Positions 8,322 through 16,943 of a stretch of 64,000 nt of DNA are shown here, in pieces. Position 1 is the first letter of the stretch; every line of letters begins with the position of its first letter. Origin of the DNA: Rhodospirillaceae bacterium (lineage in GTDB: Bacteria > Pseudomonadota > Alphaproteobacteria > Rhodospirillales > UBA2165); NCBI GenBank assembly GCA_018674495.1, contig JABHAA010000101.1, forward strand, positions 1 to 64,000, given 5' to 3'. Below the pieces are notes generated by a model. The model made no database searches. It saw only the letters and a program-made list of their open reading frames with translations, and had not been told where the DNA came from. Both the position numbers and the translations under genes were made by a program.

Positions 8322-9374
8322 CTATTGGGCCGCCGCATCCATCTGGCTTAGTTTCGGCATGATGGAACTGGTGAACCGGTCCAACGAGCCGATGGCATCA
8401 CCGTGGGAGATGTCGCCGAAATAGAAATCGCAGATCAGATAGTTGAGGCCGAGCATATCGATCTGGCGTTCCAATTCCTCGCCAACCGTATCGACCGAAC
8501 CAACGATCACCGAGCCGTTTTCCATGCCGGCGCTCACATCGGCCATGGTATCCTTGACGATGGCCGGGCCCTGAACCTTGTTTTCCCGCCACAGCTTGGC
8601 GAGGCTAGTGTGATAACGCCGGTAGGCGGGCTTGGCGATTTCCAGGGCTTTCTCGTCTGTATCGGCAATGACGATGTGGCGGTTGATGCCCTCGGCCATG
8701 CCGCCCGGGAAACTCGCATCCAGCCCCGGCTTGCCATTTCGTTTGGCAACGCCACCCCGAAACCCGTCCAGGCAGGCTTTGGCGTGTTCGCGGGCGCCGA
8801 GGGTGACGAAGTTATAGCCCATCTCGCCGATTGCCGCGCAACTGGCCGGGGTCGATGACGGATACCAAATGGGCGGATGCGGTGTTTGCAATGGGCGCAG
8901 CTCCATGGGCACGTCTTTGTATTGAAAATGCTTGCCGTCATGGTCGAGCATTTCGTGGGTCAGGCCGTAGACAACCGCCTCCAACGCATCCAGGAACACT
9001 TCTTTGGAGGTCTCCGGATCGACATTGTGGAAATTCAGCTCGAACGGTGAGACGCCGCGCCCGACACCGATCTGCATGCGCCCGCCCGACAGATGATCGA
9101 GGATGGCTATTTCTTCGATCAGGCGCAGCGGCGAATAGAGCGGCAATAGATAGACCAGCGGCCCCAGCTTGATGGTTGATGTGGCCTGCGCCACGGCGCC
9201 CAGATAGACACCCGGCACCGGCACCATGTTCAGCGGCGTGGCGTGATGTTCGGCGACGTGGAAGCAGTAAAAACCGGCCTTCTCGGCGGCCTGGACATAT
9301 TGAATGCGCTGTTGAAACTGTTCCGTCAGAGCAACGTCCGAGCGGTCGACGTGATCGAATAATCCGAATTTCAT
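8322..9374 (-). CDS. LLM-class flavin-dependent monooxygenase
   Basis: This 350-residue protein belongs to the bacterial luciferase-like family: FGLFDHVDRSD at the N-terminus, FYCFHVAEHHATP (the AEHH flavin-pocket motif), and GGRMQIGVGRGVSPFE. Such enzymes use reduced FMN supplied by a separate reductase to oxygenate small organic substrates. GGAGG precedes the ATG at good spacing. It is followed on the same strand, 72 bases upstream, by an SDR gene, and the pair is divergent from the extradiol dioxygenase cluster. Substrate unknown. Confidence 0.92.
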   Translation of the reverse strand: MKFGLFDHVDRSDVALTEQFQQRIQYVQAAEKAGFYCFHVAEHHATPLNMVPVPGVYLGAVAQATSTIKLGPLVYLLPLYSPLRLIEEIAILDHLSGGRMQIGVGRGVSPFELNFHNVDPETSKEVFLDALEAVVYGLTHEMLDHDGKHFQYKDVPMELRPLQTPHPPIWYPSSTPASCAAIGEMGYNFVTLGAREHAKACLDGFRGGVAKRNGKPGLDASFPGGMAEGINRHIVIADTDEKALEIAKPAYRRYHTSLAKLWRENKVQGPAIVKDTMADVSAGMENGSVIVGSVDTVGEELERQIDMLGLNYLICDFYFGDISHGDAIGSLDRFTSSIMPKLSQMDAAAQ

Positions 9375-9446
9375 GTTGATATCCTCCCCATTTGAATGTG
9401 CGGCGGGGCTGGCTCTGCGTCAAGGCCTGCCAAACCACCCGCAAAT

Positions 9447-10292
9447 TTATATGCCAATTTCCCGGCGTAAAACTTGCGCCAGGTCAATTCCATCCATGAC
9501 CCTCTGATGGCGGTCTTCCATGGAAGCACGTCCGATATCGTCGGTAAGGATGATCGATGGCGCGCTCTCCATCGAGCGCAATAATATCTCCCCGGCCTGG
9601 TCGCCGGTTAGGCCGGTCTCCTGAATCAACTTCCAAAACGGATGATCGGGATCGTTCTCCTCCGCGGTGCCATATTCTTCGGGCCGGTTGCGCCCCGAAT
9701 TCCAGATGTTGGTATAGACGGCGCCCGGACAAAAAGCCGAAACGGTGATGCCGTCGGGCTCCAAATCCTGGCGCAGGCTTTCGGAAATCGCGACCACCGC
9801 ATGCTTGGTCATGGCATAGGGGCCGAGCTTCAGTTTGCCGGGGCTAATCTGCAACCCGGCGATGGAGGCCACGTTGACCACATAGCCGCCATTGCCGCGC
9901 TGGCGCATGCCGGGCACCACAGCTTTGATGCCGTTCAGTACGCCCCAGACATTGACGCCCATGATCCACTCGAACTCTTCGTGGGACACTTCGTCGAGGG
10001 ATTTGCCCATCACTTCGACGCCGGCGTTGTTGATCAGATATTGGATCGGGCCGAGGGCCGCTTCGGCCTCGGCGGCCGCCGCCGCCACGGCATCATAGTC
10101 CGCCACGTCGCAACGGATAGCGATGGTGTCGGCGCCAAGCCCGCTTACCTCCGCCGCCGCCGCTTCAAGCGGGCCCTCCTCCACATCCAAAAGCGCTACA
10201 TTTGCGCCCCGCGCCGCGAAGGCGCGCGCCGTGCCGAGGCCTATACCTGACGCCGCGCCGGTCACCAGCGCCGTTTTGCCCGCAATTTCCAT
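9447..10292 (-). CDS. SDR-family oxidoreductase
   Basis: This 281-residue protein has the classical short-chain dehydrogenase fold: NAD(P) motif VTGAASGIGLG near residues 10-20, an Asp after strand 2 (LLDVEEG, favouring NAD), NNAGVEV, catalytic Ser in NVASIAG and the YxxxK motif in GPYAMTKHA. All catalytic residues are present, unlike the SDR at 16944. It lies upstream of and in line with the LLM monooxygenase gene, and divergent (77 bases) from the extradiol dioxygenase gene. Likely an alcohol or diol dehydrogenase in the same catabolic set. Confidence 0.93.
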   Translation of the reverse strand: MEIAGKTALVTGAASGIGLGTARAFAARGANVALLDVEEGPLEAAAAEVSGLGADTIAIRCDVADYDAVAAAAAEAEAALGPIQYLINNAGVEVMGKSLDEVSHEEFEWIMGVNVWGVLNGIKAVVPGMRQRGNGGYVVNVASIAGLQISPGKLKLGPYAMTKHAVVAISESLRQDLEPDGITVSAFCPGAVYTNIWNSGRNRPEEYGTAEENDPDHPFWKLIQETGLTGDQAGEILLRSMESAPSIILTDDIGRASMEDRHQRVMDGIDLAQVLRREIGI

Positions 10293-10369
10293 GGTCCAAA
10301 TTCCCTAGCAGTCCGGTTTCATTCGGCCTCGCAATAGTGCAGGATACGGCTCGCAGCCGGAGAAGCGCA

Positions 10370-11224
10370 ATGATCGAATTGAAGGAAATGTGCTATGTGC
10401 GCCTGGGCTCGGGCGATGTGGATAGCGCCGTAAATTTCGCCAAAGACGTCATCGGGTTGGAAGAGGGCGTCCGGGACGGCAACGCGGTCTATCTGCGCTC
10501 CGATGCGCGCGATCATACTTTGGTGTATTTCGACGGGGCCCCGGACGATCACACGGTGGCCATGGAAGTCGCAACCATGGCGGAATTGGACGCAGCGGGG
10601 GCCCAATTGAAAACCCTGGGGCTGACCGTCACCAACGGCAGCGACAAGGCTTGCGAAGCCCGCCGGGTCAAGGCCTTCATCAATTTCGCCGATCCAAGCG
10701 GCAATTCCATCGATTTGGTTGTACGCCCTTACTTTCACCGTGCGCGCTATTTTCCAACCCGCGATGCCGGCATCACCGGCTTTTCCCATATTGGGCTGCG
10801 TTCTTCAGACCCGGGCCGGGACGAGGCGTTTTGGGTTGAGAACTTCAATATCCGGGTATCCGACTGGCTCGGCGCCTGCGGGCTCTTAACCTTTGATCAA
10901 GTGCATCACCGCATTGCCTTGTTCCCATCCGATCATCCCGGCGTCCAGCATATCAATCATCAGGTGGAAGCCATCGATGATGTCATGCGCTCCTGGTATT
11001 TCCTTAACGAGCGCCAGATACCGATCCGCTTCGGCCCTGGCCGGCATCCCACATCGACGGCCATGTTTGTTTATTTCGCCGGTCCCGATGATATGACCTT
11101 CGAATATTCCACCGGCGTGCGCATGATCACCGATCCCGAAAACGACCGGCCGCGCCAGTTTCCGGCTGGCCCGGAAGCCTTCTGTATGTGGGGTGCCATG
11201 CCCGATATCCCTGAGTTTCAATAA
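10370..11224 (+). CDS. Extradiol dioxygenase-like VOC protein
   Basis: This protein of 284 residues has two glyoxalase/VOC modules (about 5-115 and 135-275), the type I extradiol catechol dioxygenase architecture. The three expected metal ligands are visible in the second module: His140 (FSHIGL), His194 (VQHINHQV) and Glu245 (TFEYSTG), so ring-cleaving activity is plausible. ATG at 10370 is supported by GGAGA seven bases upstream. It heads a plus-strand operon with a class II aldolase-like gene and an EthD-like gene, and is divergent from the SDR/LLM pair. The natural catechol substrate is unknown. Confidence 0.9.
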   Translation: MIELKEMCYVRLGSGDVDSAVNFAKDVIGLEEGVRDGNAVYLRSDARDHTLVYFDGAPDDHTVAMEVATMAELDAAGAQLKTLGLTVTNGSDKACEARRVKAFINFADPSGNSIDLVVRPYFHRARYFPTRDAGITGFSHIGLRSSDPGRDEAFWVENFNIRVSDWLGACGLLTFDQVHHRIALFPSDHPGVQHINHQVEAIDDVMRSWYFLNERQIPIRFGPGRHPTSTAMFVYFAGPDDMTFEYSTGVRMITDPENDRPRQFPAGPEAFCMWGAMPDIPEFQ

Positions 11225-11233
11225 GCGCCGGCA

Positions 11234-11917
11234 ATGGCAGACGATATCCAAATCCGTGTCCGTAAAGCCGCCCGCGCCCTGGCCGGCGCCGGTCTGGTGC
11301 ATGCCTACGGTCATTGTAGCCAGCGCATCGACGATAAAAAATTCCTGGTCTGCGCGCCCAAACCCATGGGGCTGATCGCGGCCGGCGAAGACGGCCATGT
11401 GGTGCCCATCGACGGCGACCTGCCGGATGGCGTCTTGGGCGAGGTGCGGATCCATCAGCATATCTACCGCCGCCGCGCCGATGTGGGCGGTATCGCGCGC
11501 ACCATGCCGCCCAATGCGATGTCGCTTTCCACATTGGGTCTGACGCCCAAGGCCCGGCATGGCTTTGGTGCCTATTTTTATCCCAGCCCGCCCTTGTGGG
11601 ATGATCCATTGCTGGTGCGCAATGATGAGGCCGCCGCCGGCGTCGCCGAAGCCCTGGGCGATGCGCGCGCCGTGGTGATGCGCGGCAACGGCGTGGTCAG
11701 CGCCGGCGATGATATCGAACAAGCGGTGGTTTTCGCCTGGTACCTGGAAGACGCCGCCAAGGCCGAATGGCAGGTCTTGCAGGCAAGCGCCGCCATCGAT
11801 GCGGGCCGGGCCGAAGAAAAACTGTTCAACGCCGAAGAGGCCGAAATCCGCGCCGTCGGTTTAGGGCGCATCTATGAGCGCATGTGGGAGTTTCTCACCC
11901 ACGGTGATCCCGAATGA
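11234..11917 (+). CDS. Class II aldolase/adducin-like protein lacking zinc ligands
   Basis: This 227-residue protein has the class II aldolase/adducin fold: HAYGHCSQR near residue 23, SPxG-like APKPMGL, and IHQHIYRRRADVGGI. However, the HTH zinc motif that normally follows (VVHTHPP) reads ARTMPPN (residues 88-94), and the third ligand His of GHG is Asn152 in MRGNGVV. All three usual metal ligands are therefore gone, so it is probably not a zinc-dependent aldolase; it may be a binding or different catalytic variant. It starts nine bases after the extradiol dioxygenase gene and overlaps the next gene by four bases. Confidence 0.85.
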   Translation: MADDIQIRVRKAARALAGAGLVHAYGHCSQRIDDKKFLVCAPKPMGLIAAGEDGHVVPIDGDLPDGVLGEVRIHQHIYRRRADVGGIARTMPPNAMSLSTLGLTPKARHGFGAYFYPSPPLWDDPLLVRNDEAAAGVAEALGDARAVVMRGNGVVSAGDDIEQAVVFAWYLEDAAKAEWQVLQASAAIDAGRAEEKLFNAEEAEIRAVGLGRIYERMWEFLTHGDPE

Positions 11918-12516
11918 CGGTATGGTTCACGCTTGTGGGCGTCGGCGGCGCATCGGCGCCCGATTTGATGTCCGCTACGCTCCCGACAGGCATCTCCGCC
12001 GCCGCCTGGGAAACCGTGTCGGGCGGCACCGCGCTGGGCGTTATCGAGGCGCCGGAATACCCCTGGATGATCGCCGCCGAAGGGGACGATCAGGATCAAG
12101 TTCGGGGCGCGTTAGCGCGCATCTTAGAGGCGGTGCCTTCCGCCGAGGCAGGAACGCCGGAAATGTTCGAAGAGATTTACCGGCGCGGTGACGCCGCCGA
12201 TATCGGCGGCGATGGCCGTGATCTCTTCTATGCAAGGGTCACGGTGCGCGAAGCCGTGTTGGAGCCCCTGAACGAGTGGTACAACAACGTGCACCTCCCC
12301 GAAGTCGGCGACGCCGGCTTGGTGGCCGGGCGGCGTTTCCAATCGTTGGATTTCGCACACACATTCCTAGCGCTCTATCGGCCAGAAAGCCTGGATGTGC
12401 TGCGCAGCGCCGCCATCGACGCGGTGCGTGGCCTGGGTGGGTTTGAAGGCGACGTCACCGAATTCTCCCGGCTCGAAGCGCATTCTTGGGACCGATGCTT
12501 CGGAGCATTGGAATAA
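11914..12516 (+). CDS. Uncharacterised EthD-like protein
   Basis: This 200-residue protein has no membrane segment. Its C-terminal half (NEWYNNVHLPEVGDAGLVAG, then RFQSLDFAHTFLALYRPE) resembles the ferredoxin-like dimeric alpha/beta barrel of EthD/DUF4286-type proteins, in which a His in the HLP segment is conserved. The N-terminal half is Ala/Gly rich with no motif that I recognise. It ends the dioxygenase operon and overlaps the preceding gene by ATGA. A distantly similar protein is encoded at 41727-42389. A role in handling an intermediate is possible but not shown. Confidence 0.7.
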   Translation: MTVWFTLVGVGGASAPDLMSATLPTGISAAAWETVSGGTALGVIEAPEYPWMIAAEGDDQDQVRGALARILEAVPSAEAGTPEMFEEIYRRGDAADIGGDGRDLFYARVTVREAVLEPLNEWYNNVHLPEVGDAGLVAGRRFQSLDFAHTFLALYRPESLDVLRSAAIDAVRGLGGFEGDVTEFSRLEAHSWDRCFGALE

Positions 12517-12520
12517 CTAT

Positions 12521-13783
12521 TTAACCCTCGACGCCTTCCAGCGCCGTATAGGCGTCTTGCCAACTGTGTTCTTTCGGAAATGTCCAGGACGCGGACTGAG
12601 CGAAGCGGTAGGGAATGTCTTCGCTTTGGCCGGTGGGCAGGATTCCATTTTCAAGATCGCGCACCCGCTTGAGCAAGCCTTGGCGGGCCCGGATTATCGC
12701 CAGGTCGGACGGGATCAAGCGCTCCACCGTTCGGTCGGCGATGGGGCCTTGGGCCTCCTGCATGGCTGTGTCCTCGTTGCTGATGCCGGCGATGCCTGTG
12801 AACGAGCGCCCATCCCGCATGGCTTCGCGGTCTTGGTTGTGCTGGTTGCCGACGTTGGCCAGGGTATAGTAGCCGCGCTCCAGATCGTGGATGCCGGACA
12901 CTTCTTTAAGGAGCGGCACGTCGAGAACGTCGGTCGGGCTATACCAGATGAACCAGACCCAGGTGGTTGTGTCGTCGATGGGCGTAAATCCATTGACGAA
13001 GCGCGGCACGCCCGCATGTTCGGGCACCGAGGCGAACCACGGCGCGATCCAGGTAGTGATACGCGCATAGGCGTTGTTTTCGTCGGCATTGCGCAGCGCC
13101 GCAATGCGCATCCCGGTTTCGGTCAACTCCACCTCTAACGTCGGCGCCCGGTCGGCGACCAGCAGATCGAACATGTCGGTCTTTGAGCGTGGATGAGTTG
13201 GAAACAAGTCTTTCGAGAGCGAGCCTGCGTGCAAAGACCCGGCGTGGGAGGAGTCCAGCCCGCCCTCAAGGCATTGCAGATAGTTGCAGTTGATGCGGAC
13301 CTTGGATGCGGCCCGCTGGTTCTCGGGCACAGTTGTCCAACCCATGGGCGGCGGCGGCGGCGCCTCGTCGGGTGATCCCAGATATCCCCATACAATGCCG
13401 CCCGCTTCGTGCGTCGGGCACCAGCGGTGGCTAATCTTGTCTTTTGCGGTACCAGCGGGATCGTTCGGCATCTCGGCGATGCGGCCCTCGCCGTCCATGA
13501 CCCAGCCGTGATAGAGGCAGCGTAGCCCGCAGCCCTCGTTACGGGCGTAAACCAAGTCGACCTGCCGGTGCGGGCATTTTGCGCCGATGATGCGGGCTTT
13601 GCCCGATGCATCGCGAAAAGCAACGAAATCCTCGCCCAGCGCCCGGACCGGCACCGGGGCGTCCTTTGCCTCGGTCAATTCCTCGGTGAGCAGAAGCGGC
13701 ATCCAATAGCGCCGGTACAATTCGCCCGTCGGCGTTCCTGCACCTACCCGTGTCAGCAGCTCATTGTCTTCTTTACTCAGCAT
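12521..13783 (-). CDS. Rieske-type aromatic oxygenase, phthalate-dioxygenase family
   Basis: This 420-residue protein carries an N-terminal Rieske domain with [2Fe-2S] ligands in AKCPHRQVD and CGLRCLYHGW, followed by a C-terminal catalytic domain starting after the block CNYLQCLEGGLDSSHAG, which supplies the mononuclear iron site (D, H). Length and the opening LYRRYWMPLLL resemble phthalate 4,5-dioxygenase oxygenase subunits. A partner reductase is not adjacent. The ATG follows GGGAGAA. It is the last gene of a minus-strand run with mo-oxidoreductase, cupin and RidA genes, and converges with the EthD-like gene four bases away. Confidence 0.93.
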   Translation of the reverse strand: MLSKEDNELLTRVGAGTPTGELYRRYWMPLLLTEELTEAKDAPVPVRALGEDFVAFRDASGKARIIGAKCPHRQVDLVYARNEGCGLRCLYHGWVMDGEGRIAEMPNDPAGTAKDKISHRWCPTHEAGGIVWGYLGSPDEAPPPPPMGWTTVPENQRAASKVRINCNYLQCLEGGLDSSHAGSLHAGSLSKDLFPTHPRSKTDMFDLLVADRAPTLEVELTETGMRIAALRNADENNAYARITTWIAPWFASVPEHAGVPRFVNGFTPIDDTTTWVWFIWYSPTDVLDVPLLKEVSGIHDLERGYYTLANVGNQHNQDREAMRDGRSFTGIAGISNEDTAMQEAQGPIADRTVERLIPSDLAIIRARQGLLKRVRDLENGILPTGQSEDIPYRFAQSASWTFPKEHSWQDAYTALEGVEG

Positions 13784-13804
13784 TGCGTTCTCCCTGGCCG
13801 CCGA

Positions 13805-14149
13805 TTAACAGGCGGCGGTGACCATAATCTCGACCAGAACATCTTTAGTCAGCTCCACACCGACGCAGGCGCGGGCCGGCGGATGGGCCGGGTCCATCCA
13901 TTCCATCCAGGCTTCGTTCATCTGGTCTTTGAGGGCCTGATCGGAAACATAGACAACGGCGCTTAATATGCGGTTCTTGTCCGAGCCAACGCCGCCCAAG
14001 ATAGCGTCGATCTTGGTCAGCACATCGGCGGTCTGGCCCTTCATGCCGGCCGATTTATCGTCGGCGACGATGCCGGAAAGATAGGCGATGCCCTCATGAA
14101 TAACGGCGCGGCTGTTCCAGTTGCCTGGCTGAATTCTCTCGATGCTCAT
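13805..14149 (-). CDS. RidA-family enamine/imine deaminase-like protein
   Basis: This 114-residue protein is a RidA/YjgF/UK114 member, a trimeric cytoplasmic family that hydrolyses reactive enamine/imine intermediates. Features are the N-terminal HEGIAYLSGIVADD, the strand region KNRILSAVVYVSD and the C-terminal PARACVGVELTKDVLVEIMVTA, with Arg of the RACV motif that binds the substrate carboxylate. AGGAG precedes the ATG. It lies between the cupin and Rieske oxygenase genes and may process an intermediate of that pathway. Confidence 0.93.
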   Translation of the reverse strand: MSIERIQPGNWNSRAVIHEGIAYLSGIVADDKSAGMKGQTADVLTKIDAILGGVGSDKNRILSAVVYVSDQALKDQMNEAWMEWMDPAHPPARACVGVELTKDVLVEIMVTAAC

Positions 14150-14153
14150 GGCC

Positions 14154-14690
14154 CTACTCCTTTTCCAGATGATCGCCCCGATGGGCGAACAGGTTCTCGT
14201 CCGAATATCCCATTGTTTCCGGTCGGCCCTTGCCGATCATAACCTGAAAATAGACCGGCTCCAGGGATTCGTTCTGAAAGCCGTGGACAACGCCGGCTGG
14301 GCACGCGGCGCATTCCCACGGCCCGAGGACCGTTTCGATATGTTCGCCCGTAGCCTCGTCCTCGAAGAATACCGTCAAATGGCCTTGCAGGACGAAAAAG
14401 ATTTCCTCCGCCTCGTGGGTGTGGGACGCATTGCCCTGGCCGGGCTCCACATACATGATGGAAAGGGTGAAGTTGCCGGGCGGAATGGCGGCGCCGTCGT
14501 CGTGTTTGCCCGATCCGCCGGCGCCGATGAAGCGGTGCTGGGCGCGCTTATAGCCTTCGATCTTGGCATCTTCGAAGGCCGCCCAATCGGCCTTGATGTC
14601 GCGAAACCGGCGTATGTGGCGGTCCGCGATATCGGTGATGGCGACGCCTTCCAAATCGGCGCGTCTGGGATGACGGGCGGTGATGTTCAT
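14154..14690 (-). CDS. Cupin-domain protein
   Basis: This 178-residue protein holds one cupin barrel with both metal motifs: motif 1 in GQGNASHTHEAEEIFFVLQG (His, His, Glu) and motif 2 in CPAGVVHGFQN (His). It could be a metal-dependent dioxygenase or isomerase, or a sensor. GAGAGGT precedes the ATG. It starts 13 bases downstream of the molybdopterin oxidoreductase gene and is followed by ridA, forming one operon with the Rieske gene. Exact reaction unknown. Confidence 0.88.
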   Translation of the reverse strand: MNITARHPRRADLEGVAITDIADRHIRRFRDIKADWAAFEDAKIEGYKRAQHRFIGAGGSGKHDDGAAIPPGNFTLSIMYVEPGQGNASHTHEAEEIFFVLQGHLTVFFEDEATGEHIETVLGPWECAACPAGVVHGFQNESLEPVYFQVMIGKGRPETMGYSDENLFAHRGDHLEKE

Positions 14691-14703
14691 GGCGAAATAC
14701 CTC

Positions 14704-16767
14704 TCATATGTCGGCGGGCCTTATCCAAACGGCGGTGTCGTGAAACGCGGCGCCGCCACTGGGCTTGGCGGGCCGTGAACTGGTCAACAGATTGATGCCG
14801 ATGCCTTCGATAAAGGCGCCGTTCGGCCAGACGCTTTCGACGATCACGACGCCCGGCTCGGCGCCGCCGAATACCTCCACATGGATGGCCAGATCGCCGC
14901 AGCTGTTGCCGAGCCGGACCACATCGCCATCAATGACGCCCAGTTCTTCGCAATCGGCGGGCGCCATCTTCACGGTCGGGCGCACTTCCTGGGATTGGGA
15001 GGTTTTTGTCTCGGTGAATGTTGTGTTGAGATAATTGCGCGATGGCGCCGTGACCATGCGGAAGGGGCGCTCCGCATCAGCCTCGTCGATAATATCGGCG
15101 AAATCGGGGAGTTCCGGCATGCCCTCCAGGTCGTCGCCGATGGAAGCCCAATCGGCGCGAAAATGAAACTTGCCGTCGCCGTGGCCAAATCCGTTCAGGC
15201 AGTGGGATGTTTCGAAATCCGGCGCAACGTCAATCTGGCGCGATTCTCTCATTGCGTCGGCGCTGCCAAAACCGGATTTTTTCAATGCCCCGTCGATCAT
15301 CTCCCAGGCGCTTGATTGAAAGGCGGGATCGTCCGCCCCAAGCCGTTTTGCCAGCGCCGCGATCAGATCATGATTGCTGCGCGCTTCGCCCAATGGCGCA
15401 ATCACGCGGGGGCCGATCTGCAACTGGGTATGGCCGAAAGACGTGTAGAGATCATCATGCTCCAGGAACGTGGTGGCCGGCAGGACGATATCGGCAAGCA
15501 TGGCGGTATCGGTGAGAAACTGTTCATGCACGGCAAGGAACATATCATCGCGCATCAGCCCTTTGCGGACACGCCCCGATTCCGGTGCCACTGCGGCGGG
15601 GTTGGAGCTCTGCACCAGCATCGCCGTAACGGGCGGGCCATCCCCAAGTAGCCCGGTATCGCCATCCAGGATCGGGCCAAGCCGTGACATGTCGAGCCAG
15701 CGGGTATCGGTCTCGGGCCCATGGATTTCCGACACATCCATGGGAAACTGCCCGGCAGTCGCCGAATAAAGCCCGCCGCCTGGATACTTCCAGGCGCCCG
15801 TGACGGCAGGCAGACTGCTAACCGCATGGATGTTGGCGGCGCCGTTGCGCGACCGCGTAAAGCCGATACCCATTCGGATCAGGGCGCGCTGAGTGGCGCC
15901 GTAATTTTGCGCAAATTCCTCGATCTCGGTCGCCGAAAGCCCGGTGATGGCAGCTGCCCATTCCGGGGTGCGGGTCTTCAAGTGCGCCTCCAGCGCCGCC
16001 GGATCGTCGGTATATTCGGCCATGTATTCGTGATCTGCATGGCCGTCCCGAAACAGGCAGTGCATGACCGCGGCGGCCAGCGCGCCGTCGGTTCCGGGCC
16101 TGAGTTGCAGATGCGTATCTGCTAGGCGCGCCGTTGCCGAGCGGTATGGATCGATGACCACCAGCTTGGCGCCGCGCTCTTTGCGGGCGGCGCTGATATG
16201 GGTCATGAGATTGACCTGGGTGTGAACCGGGTTCGAGCCCCAGACAACGATAAGGTCGCTGTCCCTAAATTCGAGCGGATTGACCGACAGCATTTTGCCC
16301 ATCCCGGCCTTGGCACCCTGCTGAAAAATCCAGGCGCAAATGGTGTCCAACTGGCGCGAATAGCCCATGGCATTGCGGAGGTGCCGGGTGCTTCCTTTCT
16401 GCACCAAACCCATGGTGCCGCCGTAATTGTACAGCCAGACCGTTTCCGGCCCATGTTTGCGCGCCGCCGCCGTAAAGCGTTCGGCGACGATATCAAGCGC
16501 CTCATCCCAGGATATTTCTTCGAAATCGGCGCGCGTAGCTGTGGGTGATTTTTTGCCCTTGCGGCGCAAGGGCTTGGTCAGCCTTTCTTCGTGGTGCACC
16601 CTTTCGGCGTAGCGCGCGACCTTGGCGCAGACGACGCCGGCGGTATAGGGATTGTCCTTGGAGCCGTGCACGCGCCCGACACGACCGTCCGCTTCCATTT
16701 CCACATCAAGCCCGCACGCGCTGGCGCAATCATGCGGACAAACCGAGAAGGCTGTTGAACTCGCCAT
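14704..16767 (-). CDS. Molybdopterin-dependent oxidoreductase, DMSO reductase superfamily
   Basis: This 687-residue protein has an N-terminal [4Fe-4S] site (CPHDCASACGL and later VVCAKVARY), the molybdopterin core (ISWDEALDIVAERF, IVVWGSNPVHTQ, VVIDPYRSATA) and a C-terminal dinucleotide-binding domain (FTETKTSQSQEVRPTVKM, LGNSCGDLAIHVEVFG). It lacks a twin-arginine leader, so it is probably cytoplasmic. Length fits the smaller single-subunit group rather than respiratory formate or nitrate enzymes. It is first in the minus-strand operon with cupin, RidA and Rieske genes. The substrate, and whether the TorD-like protein at 1793 can serve it, are unknown. Confidence 0.93.
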   Translation of the reverse strand: MASSTAFSVCPHDCASACGLDVEMEADGRVGRVHGSKDNPYTAGVVCAKVARYAERVHHEERLTKPLRRKGKKSPTATRADFEEISWDEALDIVAERFTAAARKHGPETVWLYNYGGTMGLVQKGSTRHLRNAMGYSRQLDTICAWIFQQGAKAGMGKMLSVNPLEFRDSDLIVVWGSNPVHTQVNLMTHISAARKERGAKLVVIDPYRSATARLADTHLQLRPGTDGALAAAVMHCLFRDGHADHEYMAEYTDDPAALEAHLKTRTPEWAAAITGLSATEIEEFAQNYGATQRALIRMGIGFTRSRNGAANIHAVSSLPAVTGAWKYPGGGLYSATAGQFPMDVSEIHGPETDTRWLDMSRLGPILDGDTGLLGDGPPVTAMLVQSSNPAAVAPESGRVRKGLMRDDMFLAVHEQFLTDTAMLADIVLPATTFLEHDDLYTSFGHTQLQIGPRVIAPLGEARSNHDLIAALAKRLGADDPAFQSSAWEMIDGALKKSGFGSADAMRESRQIDVAPDFETSHCLNGFGHGDGKFHFRADWASIGDDLEGMPELPDFADIIDEADAERPFRMVTAPSRNYLNTTFTETKTSQSQEVRPTVKMAPADCEELGVIDGDVVRLGNSCGDLAIHVEVFGGAEPGVVIVESVWPNGAFIEGIGINLLTSSRPAKPSGGAAFHDTAVWIRPADI

Positions 16768-16943
16768 TAGCGTGGCTCCAATCGCTTTCTATGACCGCTC
16801 ATAATAGACATTCGGCCCATTTAGGAAAGTGTCTGCATATGGAAATGGCGTCGCACCGCAAACGAGAAACCATTTGAATGGCAGTCCGATTGGGCTAACG
16901 TTGGGGCATCTTTTGAGCCTTACATAGTACCAGGGGAAATGTC

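Noticed and set aside
14704..16767. Respiratory formate dehydrogenase assignment
   Set aside because: No twin-arginine leader, no selenocysteine or adjoining Fe-S and membrane subunits, and the size is smaller.
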